NCBI GenBank assembly: GCA_016932095.1
Contig: JAFGDN010000089.1
Coordinates: 1-64,000 of the forward strand
Direction: 5' to 3'
Source of the DNA: Sedimentisphaerales bacterium
Lineage (GTDB): Bacteria > Planctomycetota > Phycisphaerae > Sedimentisphaerales > Anaerobacaceae
Length of the DNA: 64,000 nucleotides
Both the position numbers and the translations under genes were made by a program. Below are positions 53,310 to 63,581 of this stretch, piece by piece; position 1 is the stretch's first letter; every line of letters starts with the position of its first letter. The notes beneath the pieces were generated by a model. That model saw only the letters and a program-made list of their open reading frames with translations. It had not been told where the DNA came from and made no database searches.

Positions 53310-55187
53310 TCACGGAATTACCGGATAAGCCCCGTTGAACAACTCATCGGCTTTCAACGGAGCGAGAAGTTTGCTGATTTCAGGCGGAAGCTTCGTCGCC
53401 GTTTTAGACCCCGTAAACGCCTCTAACACCTCGTAATTGCCCAGTTCTGCGCATTTGAATAAAGGCCCGTTATAAGCGTCGAAATACCGGCTGTTGGCGG
53501 AAAATTCAGGATACAGCTTGTGCAAATCCTCGGGCGAATCCAACGCCTTCTGGCATCTTTCGTTTTTGGCGGGGCTCCAGTAAATCAGCGGCCCAGCGCC
53601 AGCATGTGAGCGTCGCACGTAAACATTGTAATCGAGCTTTTTTACCTGTGGAGTGGTGAGCTGCTCGCACAACACAGACATCTGCGAAAAAGCGAGAAGC
53701 GGCCTGCGGAAATTTTCATCCACCGTGAGCAGGTTATTGACAAAGACGTGGCCGTGACGGTCATTGACGTCCGGCCCTGTGCTTGGATGCCAGCCGAAAT
53801 GGTCGCCTACCGCGCTTCTGTTTGTGCGGCCGATGCAGGCCGAGCTGTTTACAAACGTGTTATTATAGATTTGAACGTCGGAGCTGTTGAGCACTAAAAG
53901 ACCGTGGTCGCAGTTAACAAAGACGTTTCCGGCGCATATTGCGCCTTTTGAAATCTCAAAAAAGAAGGCGTTTTCACTGGGCCAGAACCGTTCACTGGAG
54001 AAACGCGTATCGATTCTGCCCACTCCCTCGAACCAGTTGTTAATTATTCGGCCGTCGACGTTGCCAACGTCATACCATATTCCGTTTGAATTCGGCAGGT
54101 CGGTAACGAGATTGTCCCGGCAGGTTACGCGGTAGGATTGATTGAAGATTTTGACGGCGGCGGGAAAGTAGCCGGTTATGTTCTCGATGTTGTTGCGCCT
54201 GAAGATGTTTTTCTCCAGCAGGACATCGGCGGAGGCAATGACGTAGATGCCTTCGGTGCTGGTGTCGCTGATGAGGCAGTTCCGCATCGTCAGCTTGTCG
54301 CCTTTCAGGTACGCCGCGACCCGTGAACAGAATGAAATTGTGCAGTTTTCAAGGATTGTTCCCACAACGTCTTTGCCGTACTTTGACTCATTGGACAATC
54401 CCTGGGGCTCCCTGCCCTGCACATCGAGCGCGCGATAGGCATACTGGGTAAAAATGATTCCCCGAATAACGGGGCCCTTGCGGTCGGATACCTTGCCGTG
54501 GCATTTCCCTGTTATCCGCGTTAGGGCATCGTTAAACGCCGTGATTTCGACTAATCTTTTTGTCGGGTCAGCGCCGATGAAAACCGTTTTGGCATCGTAG
54601 TCGATAAAATATGTGCCTTCGTTGACATCAGCTTCCGAGCCGGCAGATTGTAAAAACAAGCCGTCCGCAAAAACCATATCATTGTTAAAACGGTGCAGCG
54701 GAGTGCCCGGATTTCTTTCACGCCGCCACCAGTCGGCCGGCTTTTCGGGGAACAGACGCGCCCAGGAGGTCTTCCATAATTTGTTTCTCTGGCGTTCCCA
54801 CTTTTCAGCTACAAGGGTGCCCTTCAAAACCGGCTGCTCATCTCTATACGGCTGTATAGTAATGCCCTGGTTTAATTGCAGCCCGCCGGTTCGATAAGTT
54901 CCACCTCGCATCACGATAGCGTCGCCGGTAACCACCCGTTTTATGGCCTCTTCCAGCGTGGTCGGCTGCTCAAGTTTTTCTCCTGATTGCGTCGCATTGC
55001 CGTCCGGCGCTACGTAATAAATTTTTCCCGCGTCTTTGGGCAGCTCATACGTTTGCCGAATCGGCCCGTATGGCCCGCCCGATGGCTGCGCCATTGCCGG
55101 CAACGAACATAAGATTATGAAGAGAAACATCAGGTTAATGTAATGTGGTTTAAGCCGGTCTGGTTTTTCATTGTGATTTGTTTTCAT
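53310..55187 (-). CDS. secreted right-handed parallel beta-helix protein
   Basis: Signal peptide near residues 17-34 (LMFLFIILCSLPAMA|QP). The N-terminal KIYYVAPDGNATQSG...PTTLEEAIKRVVTGDAIVMRGGTYR and the repeated N-rich rungs (ENCTISFCSRVAAYLKGDKLTMRNCLISD) are those of pectate-lyase-like beta-helix proteins. Such proteins often bind or cleave polysaccharides; no catalytic residues can be assigned. AAGGA lies 7 bases before the ATG. Confidence 0.8.
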   Translation of the reverse strand: MKTNHNEKPDRLKPHYINLMFLFIILCSLPAMAQPSGGPYGPIRQTYELPKDAGKIYYVAPDGNATQSGEKLEQPTTLEEAIKRVVTGDAIVMRGGTYRTGGLQLNQGITIQPYRDEQPVLKGTLVAEKWERQRNKLWKTSWARLFPEKPADWWRRERNPGTPLHRFNNDMVFADGLFLQSAGSEADVNEGTYFIDYDAKTVFIGADPTKRLVEITAFNDALTRITGKCHGKVSDRKGPVIRGIIFTQYAYRALDVQGREPQGLSNESKYGKDVVGTILENCTISFCSRVAAYLKGDKLTMRNCLISDTSTEGIYVIASADVLLEKNIFRRNNIENITGYFPAAVKIFNQSYRVTCRDNLVTDLPNSNGIWYDVGNVDGRIINNWFEGVGRIDTRFSSERFWPSENAFFFEISKGAICAGNVFVNCDHGLLVLNSSDVQIYNNTFVNSSACIGRTNRSAVGDHFGWHPSTGPDVNDRHGHVFVNNLLTVDENFRRPLLAFSQMSVLCEQLTTPQVKKLDYNVYVRRSHAGAGPLIYWSPAKNERCQKALDSPEDLHKLYPEFSANSRYFDAYNGPLFKCAELGNYEVLEAFTGSKTATKLPPEISKLLAPLKADELFNGAYPVIP

Positions 55188-55220
55188 TTAGTTTTCCTTA
55201 TAAAACTAAGGGGTGAGGAG

Positions 55221-55589
55221 TCATTTTGGCTTTTGCACTGCCTCTGCTTTATATTCCGTCTCAACGCTTGTCGTTATCCCGCCCCTCGGCGTAAAGCTCG
55301 ACGTTACCTTCATCCATCTTGGCCGGCAGGCACGGCTCAAATCCTCGAGAATCTCATTTGTCAGGGCTTCGTAAAAGATACCCCTGTTGCGGTAGCTTTG
55401 CATATAAAACTTCAGAGATTTCAGCTCGATGCATCGTTTATCTGGGCAGTACTCAATTGTTATCTCCCCAAAATCCGGCTGACCGGTTCGCGGGCACACA
55501 CTGGTAAACTCAGGACAGCGTATCGTAATATGATAATCTCTCTGCGGATACGGGTTGTCGAACAGCTCAAGGCGGATTTTTTTACTCAT
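55221..55589 (-). CDS. queF: NADPH-dependent 7-cyano-7-deazaguanine reductase
   Basis: Reduces preQ0 to preQ1 in queuosine synthesis. The catalytic cysteine is Cys32 in FTSVCPRTGQPDF, with the partner Asp39, and the family motif ELKSLKFYMQSYRNRG follows. 122 residues, the short unimodular form. Divergent from queC with 73 bases between. Confidence 0.95.
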   Translation of the reverse strand: MSKKIRLELFDNPYPQRDYHITIRCPEFTSVCPRTGQPDFGEITIEYCPDKRCIELKSLKFYMQSYRNRGIFYEALTNEILEDLSRACRPRWMKVTSSFTPRGGITTSVETEYKAEAVQKPK

Positions 55590-55662
55590 TGCTTATGGCT
55601 CGCAAAAATCTGACGATTTATTATAATATAACTAAACGTCTCTGACAACAAAGGAGTGAAAA

Positions 55663-56379
55663 ATGTCTCATAAAGCCGTTGTTCTTTTAAGCGGCGGACT
55701 CGATTCCGCCACAACACTGGCAATTGCCAAAGACGAGGGTTTTTACTTGTATGCCCTGACGTTTCAATATGGCCAGCGGCACCAGCGGGAAGTTGAGGCC
55801 GCGAAAAATGTCGCAAGGTCGATAGGTGTCGTCGAGCACAAAATTATCACAATAGATATGGGCGACATAGGCGGCTCGGCCCTTACAGACCTCACAATCG
55901 AGGTCCCGAAAGACAGACCCGACCTCGGCGCAACAGGGCATATTCCCCTGACATACGTTCCCGCCCGGAACACGATATTTCTCAGTTTTGCCCTGGCCTG
56001 GGCGGAGGTATTAGGCGCGTTCGACATATTTATAGGCGTCAACGCCACCGATTTCAGCGGCTACCCTGACTGCCGGCACGATTATATCCAGGCCTTCGAG
56101 AAAATGGCTAATCTCGCCACCGTAGCCGGCACCCAGCAGAAGGGTAAAATGACAATTCATACTCCCATAATCAATATGACCAAGGGGCAGACAATTATGG
56201 CGGGCCAGAAGCTCGATGTCGATTATTCCCTCACGCACAGTTGTTACGACCCGGACAAACAGGGCAGGTCCTGCGGCAGATGTGATTCCTGTCGTCTCCG
56301 GCTGAAGGGTTTCAGCGACGCCGGTCTTATCGACTCAATTGGATATGTTTCCGGTGTTGACGCTGTCGAGAAAAGGTAG
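55663..56379 (+). CDS. queC: 7-cyano-7-deazaguanine synthase
   Basis: Makes preQ0 with ATP and ammonia. The PP-loop SGGLDS is at residues 10-15; the C-terminal zinc cysteines lie in [20 protein letters not shown]. 238 residues. A strong AAAGGAG site precedes the ATG. It supplies the substrate of the divergent QueF. I saw no preQ1 riboswitch in the short shared spacer. Confidence 0.95.
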   Translation: MSHKAVVLLSGGLDSATTLAIAKDEGFYLYALTFQYGQRHQREVEAAKNVARSIGVVEHKIITIDMGDIGGSALTDLTIEVPKDRPDLGATGHIPLTYVPARNTIFLSFALAWAEVLGAFDIFIGVNATDFSGYPDCRHDYIQAFEKMANLATVAGTQQKGKMTIHTPIINMTKGQTIMAGQKLDVDYSLTHSCYDPDKQGRSCGRCDSCRLRLKGFSDAGLIDSIGYVSGVDAVEKR

Positions 56380-56407
56380 AATTTTCATAGATGGGCAGGG
56401 GATAATA

Positions 56408-58018
56408 TTATTTTTCAACGGCGTCTTTTTGACCCGTTATTTTATAAAGGCCGTATTTATAATTTCTCCAGTGGTACTCTTTTATCATCTGGTAGTTATA
56501 CCGATTGAGAATATTTTCCGTAAGTCCTCTCTGCTCAGGGTCTTCCACGTTGGACCAGTAGTTAAAATCGACGTAAACACCCCCCTTAAATCGTTCAAGA
56601 TGCTGCTTGATTATACCAGGATTATAAGTTTCGCTGGAGCTCTGGATGGCGCTTCGTTTGTTTAACAAAAATATATTCGGCGTATGAGTAAAAATTATCG
56701 AGTTATCAGGCAGGAGTTTGGCAAACTCTACTGCATACTTACGACCTGTTCTGGCTTCCCAGGCCTCATCGCCCTCCGCTCTAATGAACGGCAAAAACCA
56801 GGTAAAGTTAAACATAACAAGCAATATCAGGATGAGTGTGAAAGATTTGACTTTATTTTCCAGAAGATTTTTGATAAAGGAAGCGCCTAATCCTCCAAAA
56901 ATGGAAAATGGAACGTATGATAGCAGGGAAAAACGAACATCCTGTCCAAATTCGTAGCTGCCGGCATAGAAAAACAGGAATATTCCCCAGAACGCCGTAA
57001 ACCAGCCCAGGAGCACGATTTTTTCCCTGAAGCATTCCCTGTTTTTATAAAACAAAAGCCCTGCGATTGCCAGTATTGAAAACATCAGCGGAAAACTTTT
57101 ATTATCGAGATAGAACAGTGAATTGGTTTTGAAATTGTTATAGAAGTAATCGAGGTCGAATTTCGACCCTGTTGCCCCCCAGCTCTGGCCTCGCATAGCA
57201 TGAGTGTGAATTATTATTCCCGACGACAGAATAAGCAGCAGGGCCGCGTAAATATAAAATTCTTTTCTCATGAGTATGCCGATATCCTTTAGCAAAAACA
57301 GCAGCCCGACTACAAAAAATATCAAAAAGCTTTCCGGCCTGAAATTGAAGGAGAACGCCAGTGCTGTTATAAGAAAGAACAAGTTAACCGGCTTTTTGTT
57401 CCTGATATAAATTAACGAGGCCAATATCGCCAGGCCTGCAAAAAAAGTCGTCGACGGCTCCGCGGCGCAGGTATTAAACCATTGAAGATTGACAGGTATG
57501 AGAACATAGAACAGGCAGGCGCACGAAGCCGTAAAAACATCCTTGAACAGCAGATAGCATATTAAAAAAACGACAATTGCCGCAAATCCGTAAAGGAAGT
57601 TGTTCAGGATGAAGACGAGTGAATCATTTGTATCGAACAACCTGAACGCGATGCTTGTTAAAAACGGGAATCCTATGGGCTGTTTGTTATACTCCCGGCC
57701 AACAATTATCAGCTCGTTATTTTCATAGTATGCTTCGTTACAAACCACGGCCCGCTTGCAGGCCGCGATGGACTGTCCGATGTTATTGTATATGTCTTCA
57801 TCATAATATATCCTGTGAATCCTCGGAGCTACAAAGGCAGTCGCGCATACTCCAAACAATGCTATTAATATTAAAATCAGCGTATATTTACGCCCGATGG
57901 CTGTGAATATTTCCCTGACGTACTTACGATTGAGTACAAACGCGACAATCATCAGGAAAAAGTTAAGCTCAAGCAGGTAAACGTAATATATCGACAAGAA
58001 TATATGCAGTTTAGGCAT
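56408..58018 (-). CDS. GT-C type membrane glycosyltransferase, copy A
   Basis: 536 residues with about ten membrane helices. The first outer loop IHRIYYDEDIYNNIGQSIA carries an acidic DED motif as in PMT/ArnT-like GT-C enzymes that take sugars from lipid carriers. VNLQWFNTCAAEPSTTFF and AFSFNFRPESFLIFFVVGLLFLLKD follow. Strongly similar throughout to the protein at 59798-61417. Last gene of the cluster read from carbamoyltransferase downward. Confidence 0.75.
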   Translation of the reverse strand: MPKLHIFLSIYYVYLLELNFFLMIVAFVLNRKYVREIFTAIGRKYTLILILIALFGVCATAFVAPRIHRIYYDEDIYNNIGQSIAACKRAVVCNEAYYENNELIIVGREYNKQPIGFPFLTSIAFRLFDTNDSLVFILNNFLYGFAAIVVFLICYLLFKDVFTASCACLFYVLIPVNLQWFNTCAAEPSTTFFAGLAILASLIYIRNKKPVNLFFLITALAFSFNFRPESFLIFFVVGLLFLLKDIGILMRKEFYIYAALLLILSSGIIIHTHAMRGQSWGATGSKFDLDYFYNNFKTNSLFYLDNKSFPLMFSILAIAGLLFYKNRECFREKIVLLGWFTAFWGIFLFFYAGSYEFGQDVRFSLLSYVPFSIFGGLGASFIKNLLENKVKSFTLILILLVMFNFTWFLPFIRAEGDEAWEARTGRKYAVEFAKLLPDNSIIFTHTPNIFLLNKRSAIQSSSETYNPGIIKQHLERFKGGVYVDFNYWSNVEDPEQRGLTENILNRYNYQMIKEYHWRNYKYGLYKITGQKDAVEK

Positions 58019-58039
58019 TTGCTTCCATATTGAAGAAAT

Positions 58040-58726
58040 TTAAAAATACAGGTACTTTATCAAGCTGTACACATACCTGAAAAACACCTTGCGCATCTGG
58101 ATATTGGATTGCCCGTATTTCCTTTTGTATTCGTGAGTCGGGACTTCAGCCATTCTGTAATTTTTTTTCAATGTTTTTATAATCATTTCCTGCTCTATTG
58201 TTGTGATATTTTCCTTCAGGTCAAGGGCTTTTAAGACCGCCCCCCGTATGGCCCTGAAGCCGTTTTGGCTGTCGCTCAATCTTAATTTGAATCTATGATT
58301 AATACAAAAAGCAATAAACGAGCTGCCTGTAAGCCGCATAAACTCATCGAAGCCGCCGTGAAGCTCACTGGAGCCGCCGAGTAATCTTGAGCCGGTAACA
58401 TGGTCTGCGGTGCCATCCTGGATTGGCTCAATCAGCTTTGGAATATCGTTGGGGTCGTGAGAGCCGTCGGCGTCTATGAAAACGACGATGTCCGCGTCGG
58501 TTATATGTTTGATGCTTGCCCTGATACCGGAACCTTTGCCTTTTCCCGGGTCAATAATTACCTTCGCGTTCAGCTTTTCTGCGATTTCCCTGGTTTTGTC
58601 CTTCGAATTGCCGTCGCTGACAATGATATTGTTTGTGTATTGCCTGCAGCCGGTTATTATTTCCGCTATGGATTGCGCCTCATTTTTGGCCGGGATTACA
58701 ACGCATAAATTTTCAATCAATGTCAT
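58040..58726 (-). CDS. family 2 glycosyltransferase
   Basis: GT-A enzyme: LCVVIPAKNEAQSIAEII, IIVSDGNSKDKT and VVFIDADGSHDP. LSDSQNGFRAIRGAVL and YGQSNIQMRK are typical of polyprenyl-phosphate sugar synthases. No C-terminal membrane helices. Overlaps the radical SAM gene by 14 bases, indicating one operon. Likely makes the lipid-linked sugar used by the flanking GT-C proteins (inference). Confidence 0.85.
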   Translation of the reverse strand: MTLIENLCVVIPAKNEAQSIAEIITGCRQYTNNIIVSDGNSKDKTREIAEKLNAKVIIDPGKGKGSGIRASIKHITDADIVVFIDADGSHDPNDIPKLIEPIQDGTADHVTGSRLLGGSSELHGGFDEFMRLTGSSFIAFCINHRFKLRLSDSQNGFRAIRGAVLKALDLKENITTIEQEMIIKTLKKNYRMAEVPTHEYKRKYGQSNIQMRKVFFRYVYSLIKYLYF

Positions 58727-59783
58727 TTCCTCTCCTCTTGATGAATAAGTTGCTTAATATATTCTGATACGCCTCGCAGGGCGTCCAGCAGTGCGGGCAT
58801 TTGCCTTTGCTTATCTTCTCATTCCAGGCGACGGCAGTTTCATTTGAAAGGATTCGTAAAAGGTCGTAGTCGTTCTCCCTTAAATTTCCCAAGACGGCGT
58901 TGATTCCCGTGCAGGGATAGACGCTGCCCGTCGGGTCTATAAAGCACGATATCCTGCCGGATTTGCATTTATAAGGCGACCTGTTATTCGACAGATAATT
59001 CCTGACGTTTTTCAGATAAACGTATTCGAGCAGCATAATCGGATTTATCAGGGAAAATCCTTTTTTCCCGATAAAATCATCGACAAGCCCTGCAATCCTG
59101 TCCTTGTCATAATTCATCGGTTCGTTCGAGTACAGGTTTTCAGAATGATGATATATATTCAAATGGATGTCGGCGTATGTCAAGTCCGGTATATAATCCT
59201 TTAATTCCGAGAACATACTGCTGAAGCCGTCTATATTATACGGGGACAGGGTACATCCCACATATACCTTGATACGCCTGTTTTTCTTTAACCTTTTATA
59301 AGTTTCAATGCACCTCTGAAATGAGTTCTCGTTGCTGCGTATGTTATTATGGGTATCCTTATTTCCATCCAAGCTGACGCTTATAACCAGATTGTTAAAG
59401 TCCAGAGAAGCTATTTCTTCGGTAACCTCGACAATTCTGTCGGTTAAAAAGCCGTTTGTGGGGTAATGCAGCATAACTAGGTTTTTAACATTCCTTTTTA
59501 TGCTCCTCGTTATATCCGGCAAATCCTTTCTTAAAAAGATTTCCCCGCCTGTGAGGTCTATCCAGTTAAAGAAGTTATTCACCGTAAAAAATTTGTCTAT
59601 TTCCTCATAAGACAATTCATTGGCCGGCTTCCTTTTCCAGATAGAGCAGGTTTTGCATTTGAGATTACATTTGCTTGTAACGGCAAACGTAAGCTTATAT
59701 GGATGCTTCAGCCCGTTAAAAGCCGATAACAGGATATTTCCTGAAAACACCGAGTAGCTTTTTATTTTTTGAAGCCAGCCCAT
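58713..59783 (-). CDS. radical SAM protein with SPASM-like C-terminal cysteines
   Basis: The [4Fe-4S] motif is Cys39-x3-Cys43-x2-Cys46 (TSKCNLKCKTCSIW), followed by LTGGEIFLRKDL and LVISVSLDGNKDTHN. The C-terminal part has further cysteines in CKSGRISCFIDPTGSVYPC and CPHCWTPC, suggesting extra clusters as in SPASM proteins. Substrate unknown. Context suggests modification of a glycan or lipid carrier, or of a surface-displayed molecule. 356 residues. Confidence 0.85.
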   Translation of the reverse strand: MGWLQKIKSYSVFSGNILLSAFNGLKHPYKLTFAVTSKCNLKCKTCSIWKRKPANELSYEEIDKFFTVNNFFNWIDLTGGEIFLRKDLPDITRSIKRNVKNLVMLHYPTNGFLTDRIVEVTEEIASLDFNNLVISVSLDGNKDTHNNIRSNENSFQRCIETYKRLKKNRRIKVYVGCTLSPYNIDGFSSMFSELKDYIPDLTYADIHLNIYHHSENLYSNEPMNYDKDRIAGLVDDFIGKKGFSLINPIMLLEYVYLKNVRNYLSNNRSPYKCKSGRISCFIDPTGSVYPCTGINAVLGNLRENDYDLLRILSNETAVAWNEKISKGKCPHCWTPCEAYQNILSNLFIKRRGNDID

Positions 59784-59797
59784 TATAACTCTTTAGT

Positions 59798-61417
59798 TTA
59801 ATCTTTTTTCGGGTCGTTTATTTTATACAGCCCGTATCTATAATTATTAAAGTAAGTTTCTTCCAGTAACTGGCAATTGTAATCGTTGAGAATACGTTCG
59901 GTAAAACTTCTTTGATAGTCGTCGTAAGCAACGCCGGACCAGTAATTATAGTGGAGGAACAGTCCCCCCTGAAATCGCCCGCGAAGCCGTTCGATTGTCC
60001 CGGGATTGAAGGTTTCACTCGATGTCTGGATTGCGCTTTGTTTGTTTATTAAAAACATATTCGGATTATGCGTGAATATTATGGAATTTTCGGGCAGGCG
60101 TTTGATAAACTCCATCGCGTATTTACGGTCCATTCTGCAGGCGGCGCTTTCGCCTTTGCATTGCGTCCGGATAAACGGCAGAAACAGCCATATATTAAAT
60201 ATGATAAGTATTATTATGATTTTGCCTGCGGCTTTCACTCTGTTACCCGGAAGAGTTTTAAGAAAAGACGCGCCCAATCCGATAAAAATCGAAATTGGAG
60301 CGTATGACAGTAAAGAAAAACGGGTGCTCAAACCATCATCGTGCATGTAAGTGCCGGCGTAGAAAAACAGAAATATGCCCCAGAACGCCAGAAACCAGCT
60401 CAATAGCACTACTTTTTCCTTAACGTAAGTCATGTTTTTGTAAAGGAACAATCCCGTAATGCCAAGGATTGAGAACAGCAGGGGGAAATATTTGTTATCG
60501 AAATAGAACATCGAGTTGGTTTTAAGATTAGGAAGAAAATAATCGAGTGAGAATTTCGGACCGGATGCCCCCCAGCTCTGGCCCCGCATCGCGTACGTGT
60601 GAAGTATGATTCCCGACGACAGAACAAGCAGCAGGGCCGCGTAAATATAAAATTCTCTTCTCAAGAGTATCTCGTTGTCTTTGAGCAAAAACAGCAGGCC
60701 GATTACAAAAAATATTAAAAAGCTCTCCGACCTGAAATTAAAGGAAAACGCCAATACTGTTATAAGAAAGAACAGGTTGACTGGCTTTTTGTTTCTTATA
60801 TAGATTAGCGCAGCCAGTATCGCTGCGCTCGCGAAGAAGGTTGTCGACGGCTCCACGGCGCAGGTATTAAACCATTGAAGATTGACGGGAATAAGGATAT
60901 AGGACAGGCACGCGGTTAAACCTGCAAAGACATCCTTAAACAGCAAATAAGCTATCATAAAAACGGCTATAGCGGTCAATCCGTAAATAAGATTGGTCAG
61001 AATGAATGTAAACGCTTCATTTGTGCCGAATATTCTGAATATGACGCTTATTAAATAAGGATAACCCGCGGGTTGTTTGTTGTATTCTTCGGCGACGACC
61101 GTCAGCTCGTTGTTTTCGTAATACCCCTCATTGCACATCACTGCTCGTTTATGATGGGCTATGTTTTGCCCGATACTGTTATAAATATCTTCATCGTAAT
61201 ATATTCGATGGATTTTTGGGTTGAGAAACGAGACGAGGATTATGCCTGTTATTGAAATCAGAACTAAAAAAAACAGGGGCTTGGTTTCAATCTCCGCGAG
61301 TACCGCTTTAATGTATTTATAATTGAATATAAACGCGATAATTAAAAGGAAAAAATTAATTTCCAGCAGGTAAACGTAATATACTGATAAAAATGTCTGT
61401 AGTTTTTCTAACGACAT
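59798..61417 (-). CDS. GT-C type membrane glycosyltransferase, copy B
   Basis: 539 residues, paralogue of the protein at 56408-58018 with matching blocks (IHRIYYDEDIYNSIGQNIA, VNLQWFNTCAVEPSTTFF, MRGQSWGASGPKF). The pair flanks the radical SAM and GT2 genes, so one copy probably arose by duplication within the cluster. Weak ribosome site, 10 bases after the carbamoyltransferase stop. Confidence 0.75.
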   Translation of the reverse strand: MSLEKLQTFLSVYYVYLLEINFFLLIIAFIFNYKYIKAVLAEIETKPLFFLVLISITGIILVSFLNPKIHRIYYDEDIYNSIGQNIAHHKRAVMCNEGYYENNELTVVAEEYNKQPAGYPYLISVIFRIFGTNEAFTFILTNLIYGLTAIAVFMIAYLLFKDVFAGLTACLSYILIPVNLQWFNTCAVEPSTTFFASAAILAALIYIRNKKPVNLFFLITVLAFSFNFRSESFLIFFVIGLLFLLKDNEILLRREFYIYAALLLVLSSGIILHTYAMRGQSWGASGPKFSLDYFLPNLKTNSMFYFDNKYFPLLFSILGITGLFLYKNMTYVKEKVVLLSWFLAFWGIFLFFYAGTYMHDDGLSTRFSLLSYAPISIFIGLGASFLKTLPGNRVKAAGKIIIILIIFNIWLFLPFIRTQCKGESAACRMDRKYAMEFIKRLPENSIIFTHNPNMFLINKQSAIQTSSETFNPGTIERLRGRFQGGLFLHYNYWSGVAYDDYQRSFTERILNDYNCQLLEETYFNNYRYGLYKINDPKKD

Positions 61418-61427
61418 GAATTCGAAA

Positions 61428-63128
61428 TCACTTTTTTCTCACCAAGTAATTTTCCAATACGAGATATTTGGCCTCAGTTCTCGAAAAGGTGCTTAACGCG
61501 TCTTCAGGCGAGCAGATAAGGGGCTCGCCGTGCAAATTAAAACTTGTATTAAGTAAAACCCCGATGCCTGATAACTTTTTATACTCCGATAATAGTTTTG
61601 CATATCTTGACTCGGTGTCGTTTATAATCTGGGGTCTGCAGGAGCCGTCGATATTAATCACCCCTTTTACTAATTTTTGCTTGTCTTTTTTTACCATGTA
61701 TCCCATTGTCATAAATCTGTTGGGCGTTCCCTTCAGGTCCTCCAGAAGCTCTTTTGCGTCGTCTAAAAGCATCGTCGGGCAGAAGGGCTGATACCAAACC
61801 CTTTTCTTCTGTATCAGGTTCAGTTCGGTTTTTATTTCTTCGGAATGAGGCGGCGCGAGTATGCTTCTGTTGCCCAGGGCTCTGGGCCCGAATTCCATTC
61901 TTCCTTGACACCATAACACGATGTTTCCCTCGGAAAGAAGCCGGGCCGTCTCCTTTTCGATTTTTTCGAAATAAGCGTAGCTCGTATTTGCAGGCCTGCT
62001 TTTTTCCAGGAGCGCCTTTATATAATCATTCGAGAACTCCGGCCCAAAGTACACGTTCCTGAAATCGTATTTACAAATGCCGTTCAATTCATAATTGGCA
62101 AGCATAGCGCTGCCCATGGCCAGCCCGCCGTCGCCCATGTGCGGAAAAACATAGACATCGTCCACTTCGGGCAGATTTTTTATCAGCATATTGACTTTTA
62201 TATTTGAGCAGGTGCCGCCTGCGAGGCATATTTTTCTAAGGCCCGTTTCCTTGACGGCGTTTTTTACCAGTTCGGTAATCTTTAATTCCAGCGTCCGCTG
62301 CGCCATATACGCGAACTGCTCTGACGGGTATCTCCATAAAATTCTTTTTAACTCCTTGTATGTTCTCCAGGAGCCATATTTTGCCTTTACGTTCAGTCCG
62401 TCAATTTTTATAAAATCAAGAAGAGGATTTTTGTTGTCACCTATTTTTAAGGCGTAATTGGCCAGCGCCATGACCTTGCCTTCGTCTTCAAGCTCCCTCA
62501 TATTCATCAGATTCGTTACGTGCTCGAAAAAGATGCCGAAGGAATCCCTGCCGGAAATTGTTTTCATCCTCTCCAGTTTCCCGTTTTCAAATTTACTTAT
62601 CGTCCCGGACAAAGTATCGCCGATTCCGTCGATGGTAATCACCAAGGATTTTTCAAAGCCGCTGGCGAACGCGGCGCTGACGGCGTGGCACAAGTGGTGG
62701 TCGAACATCAGCAGTTTGAAATCTCGGAAGCCAAGTTTTTTTAATTTGTTTTTTATTATTGATTTGCTTATGTATTTTGACAAAGGGTCAAGCTGCAGTT
62801 CTGTTATTTTGTATTTAGCCAGCCGCTTGAGAGGAATAAGGGACGAATAATCCTTTTTCTTCCTGCGGATTAAATAGTAGTTTTCTTTCAGGAAGGGGAA
62901 CATTCTCCACAGGGTTTTGGCGAATTCCGAGGTCGATACCGCTATGACTTTTATATCGTCCTTTTTTAGGCCTAAGTAATTTAACGTGTATTCCACGGAT
63001 TTTTCCGGGAATGACACCTCCAGCTTCCTTTTTGTGAGCCGTTCCTCATTTATGGAAAAAAGAACATCGTTGTCCTTTAGCAGCGCAATCCCGGAATCAT
63101 GCCCATCCCATATCCCTAAAACAAGCAT
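61428..63128 (-). CDS. carbamoyltransferase (NodU/CmcH/TobZ family)
   Basis: Transfers a carbamoyl group from carbamoyl phosphate (via carbamoyl-AMP) to a hydroxyl of a sugar or other product. The N-terminal Kae1-like domain begins LGIWDGHDSGIALL and contains FDHHLCHAVSAAFASGF (metal-binding histidines). The C-terminal YrdC-like part has EFGPRALGNRSILAPP. 566 residues. First gene of the cluster; GGAG lies 9 bases before the ATG. Suggests a carbamoylated glycan or natural product. Confidence 0.88.
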   Translation of the reverse strand: MLVLGIWDGHDSGIALLKDNDVLFSINEERLTKRKLEVSFPEKSVEYTLNYLGLKKDDIKVIAVSTSEFAKTLWRMFPFLKENYYLIRRKKKDYSSLIPLKRLAKYKITELQLDPLSKYISKSIIKNKLKKLGFRDFKLLMFDHHLCHAVSAAFASGFEKSLVITIDGIGDTLSGTISKFENGKLERMKTISGRDSFGIFFEHVTNLMNMRELEDEGKVMALANYALKIGDNKNPLLDFIKIDGLNVKAKYGSWRTYKELKRILWRYPSEQFAYMAQRTLELKITELVKNAVKETGLRKICLAGGTCSNIKVNMLIKNLPEVDDVYVFPHMGDGGLAMGSAMLANYELNGICKYDFRNVYFGPEFSNDYIKALLEKSRPANTSYAYFEKIEKETARLLSEGNIVLWCQGRMEFGPRALGNRSILAPPHSEEIKTELNLIQKKRVWYQPFCPTMLLDDAKELLEDLKGTPNRFMTMGYMVKKDKQKLVKGVINIDGSCRPQIINDTESRYAKLLSEYKKLSGIGVLLNTSFNLHGEPLICSPEDALSTFSRTEAKYLVLENYLVRKK

Positions 63129-63581
63129 AGAATAACTCCAGCGTTATATAATAAAAATGGCCGGGCTTTTACAGGATTACGATAAGACAAAATGTGCTTG
63201 ATTCGAATTATGGTTTTGTTGCTTATATTTATAGCCAAGACGCCCATTTTAATCCTGCCTTTTCAATTTTTACAAATCCTGCAAAAGTGCGGGATTATAA
63301 CACAGTCGTTAAGGTTTGCCAATATATATTTACGTTCCCGTGTGTTGTCTGATTTGATTCGAGTCAACAGGTGTTCTCGCGGCGAAAGGCGTGATGTTCG
63401 AGTCGTGTAGTATGAATCGTTCGAGTATAAAACGCGCAGTTTTTTCATCTGATTCAGGAGGATGATTGAATTGCACAAATACCTATGTTACGAATGGTGC
63501 GTATCGAAGGTAAAATGCGAATGTCATCAGTAAATAATGAGAATGTTCAATTGAAGAACAGGCGAGGGGGTTTTGACTATG
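63129..63581. other. intergenic region upstream of the carbamoyltransferase cluster
   Basis: No convincing gene; a 72-codon plus-strand frame at 63192-63410 lacks a ribosome site. Should contain the cluster promoter (minus strand; TATTATATA near 63147-63155). TTTTACAGGATTA (about 63168) and AATCCTGCAAAA (about 63275) are inverted and may be another dispersed repeat. Confidence 0.4.

Noticed and set aside
55590-55662. preQ1 riboswitch between queF and queC
   Set aside because: The 73-base spacer has no recognisable preQ1 aptamer hairpin with an A-rich tail and is too short for two promoters plus aptamer.
63192-63410. 72-codon frame upstream of the carbamoyltransferase cluster
   Set aside because: No ribosome site; composition follows AT-rich intergenic and repeat-like DNA.
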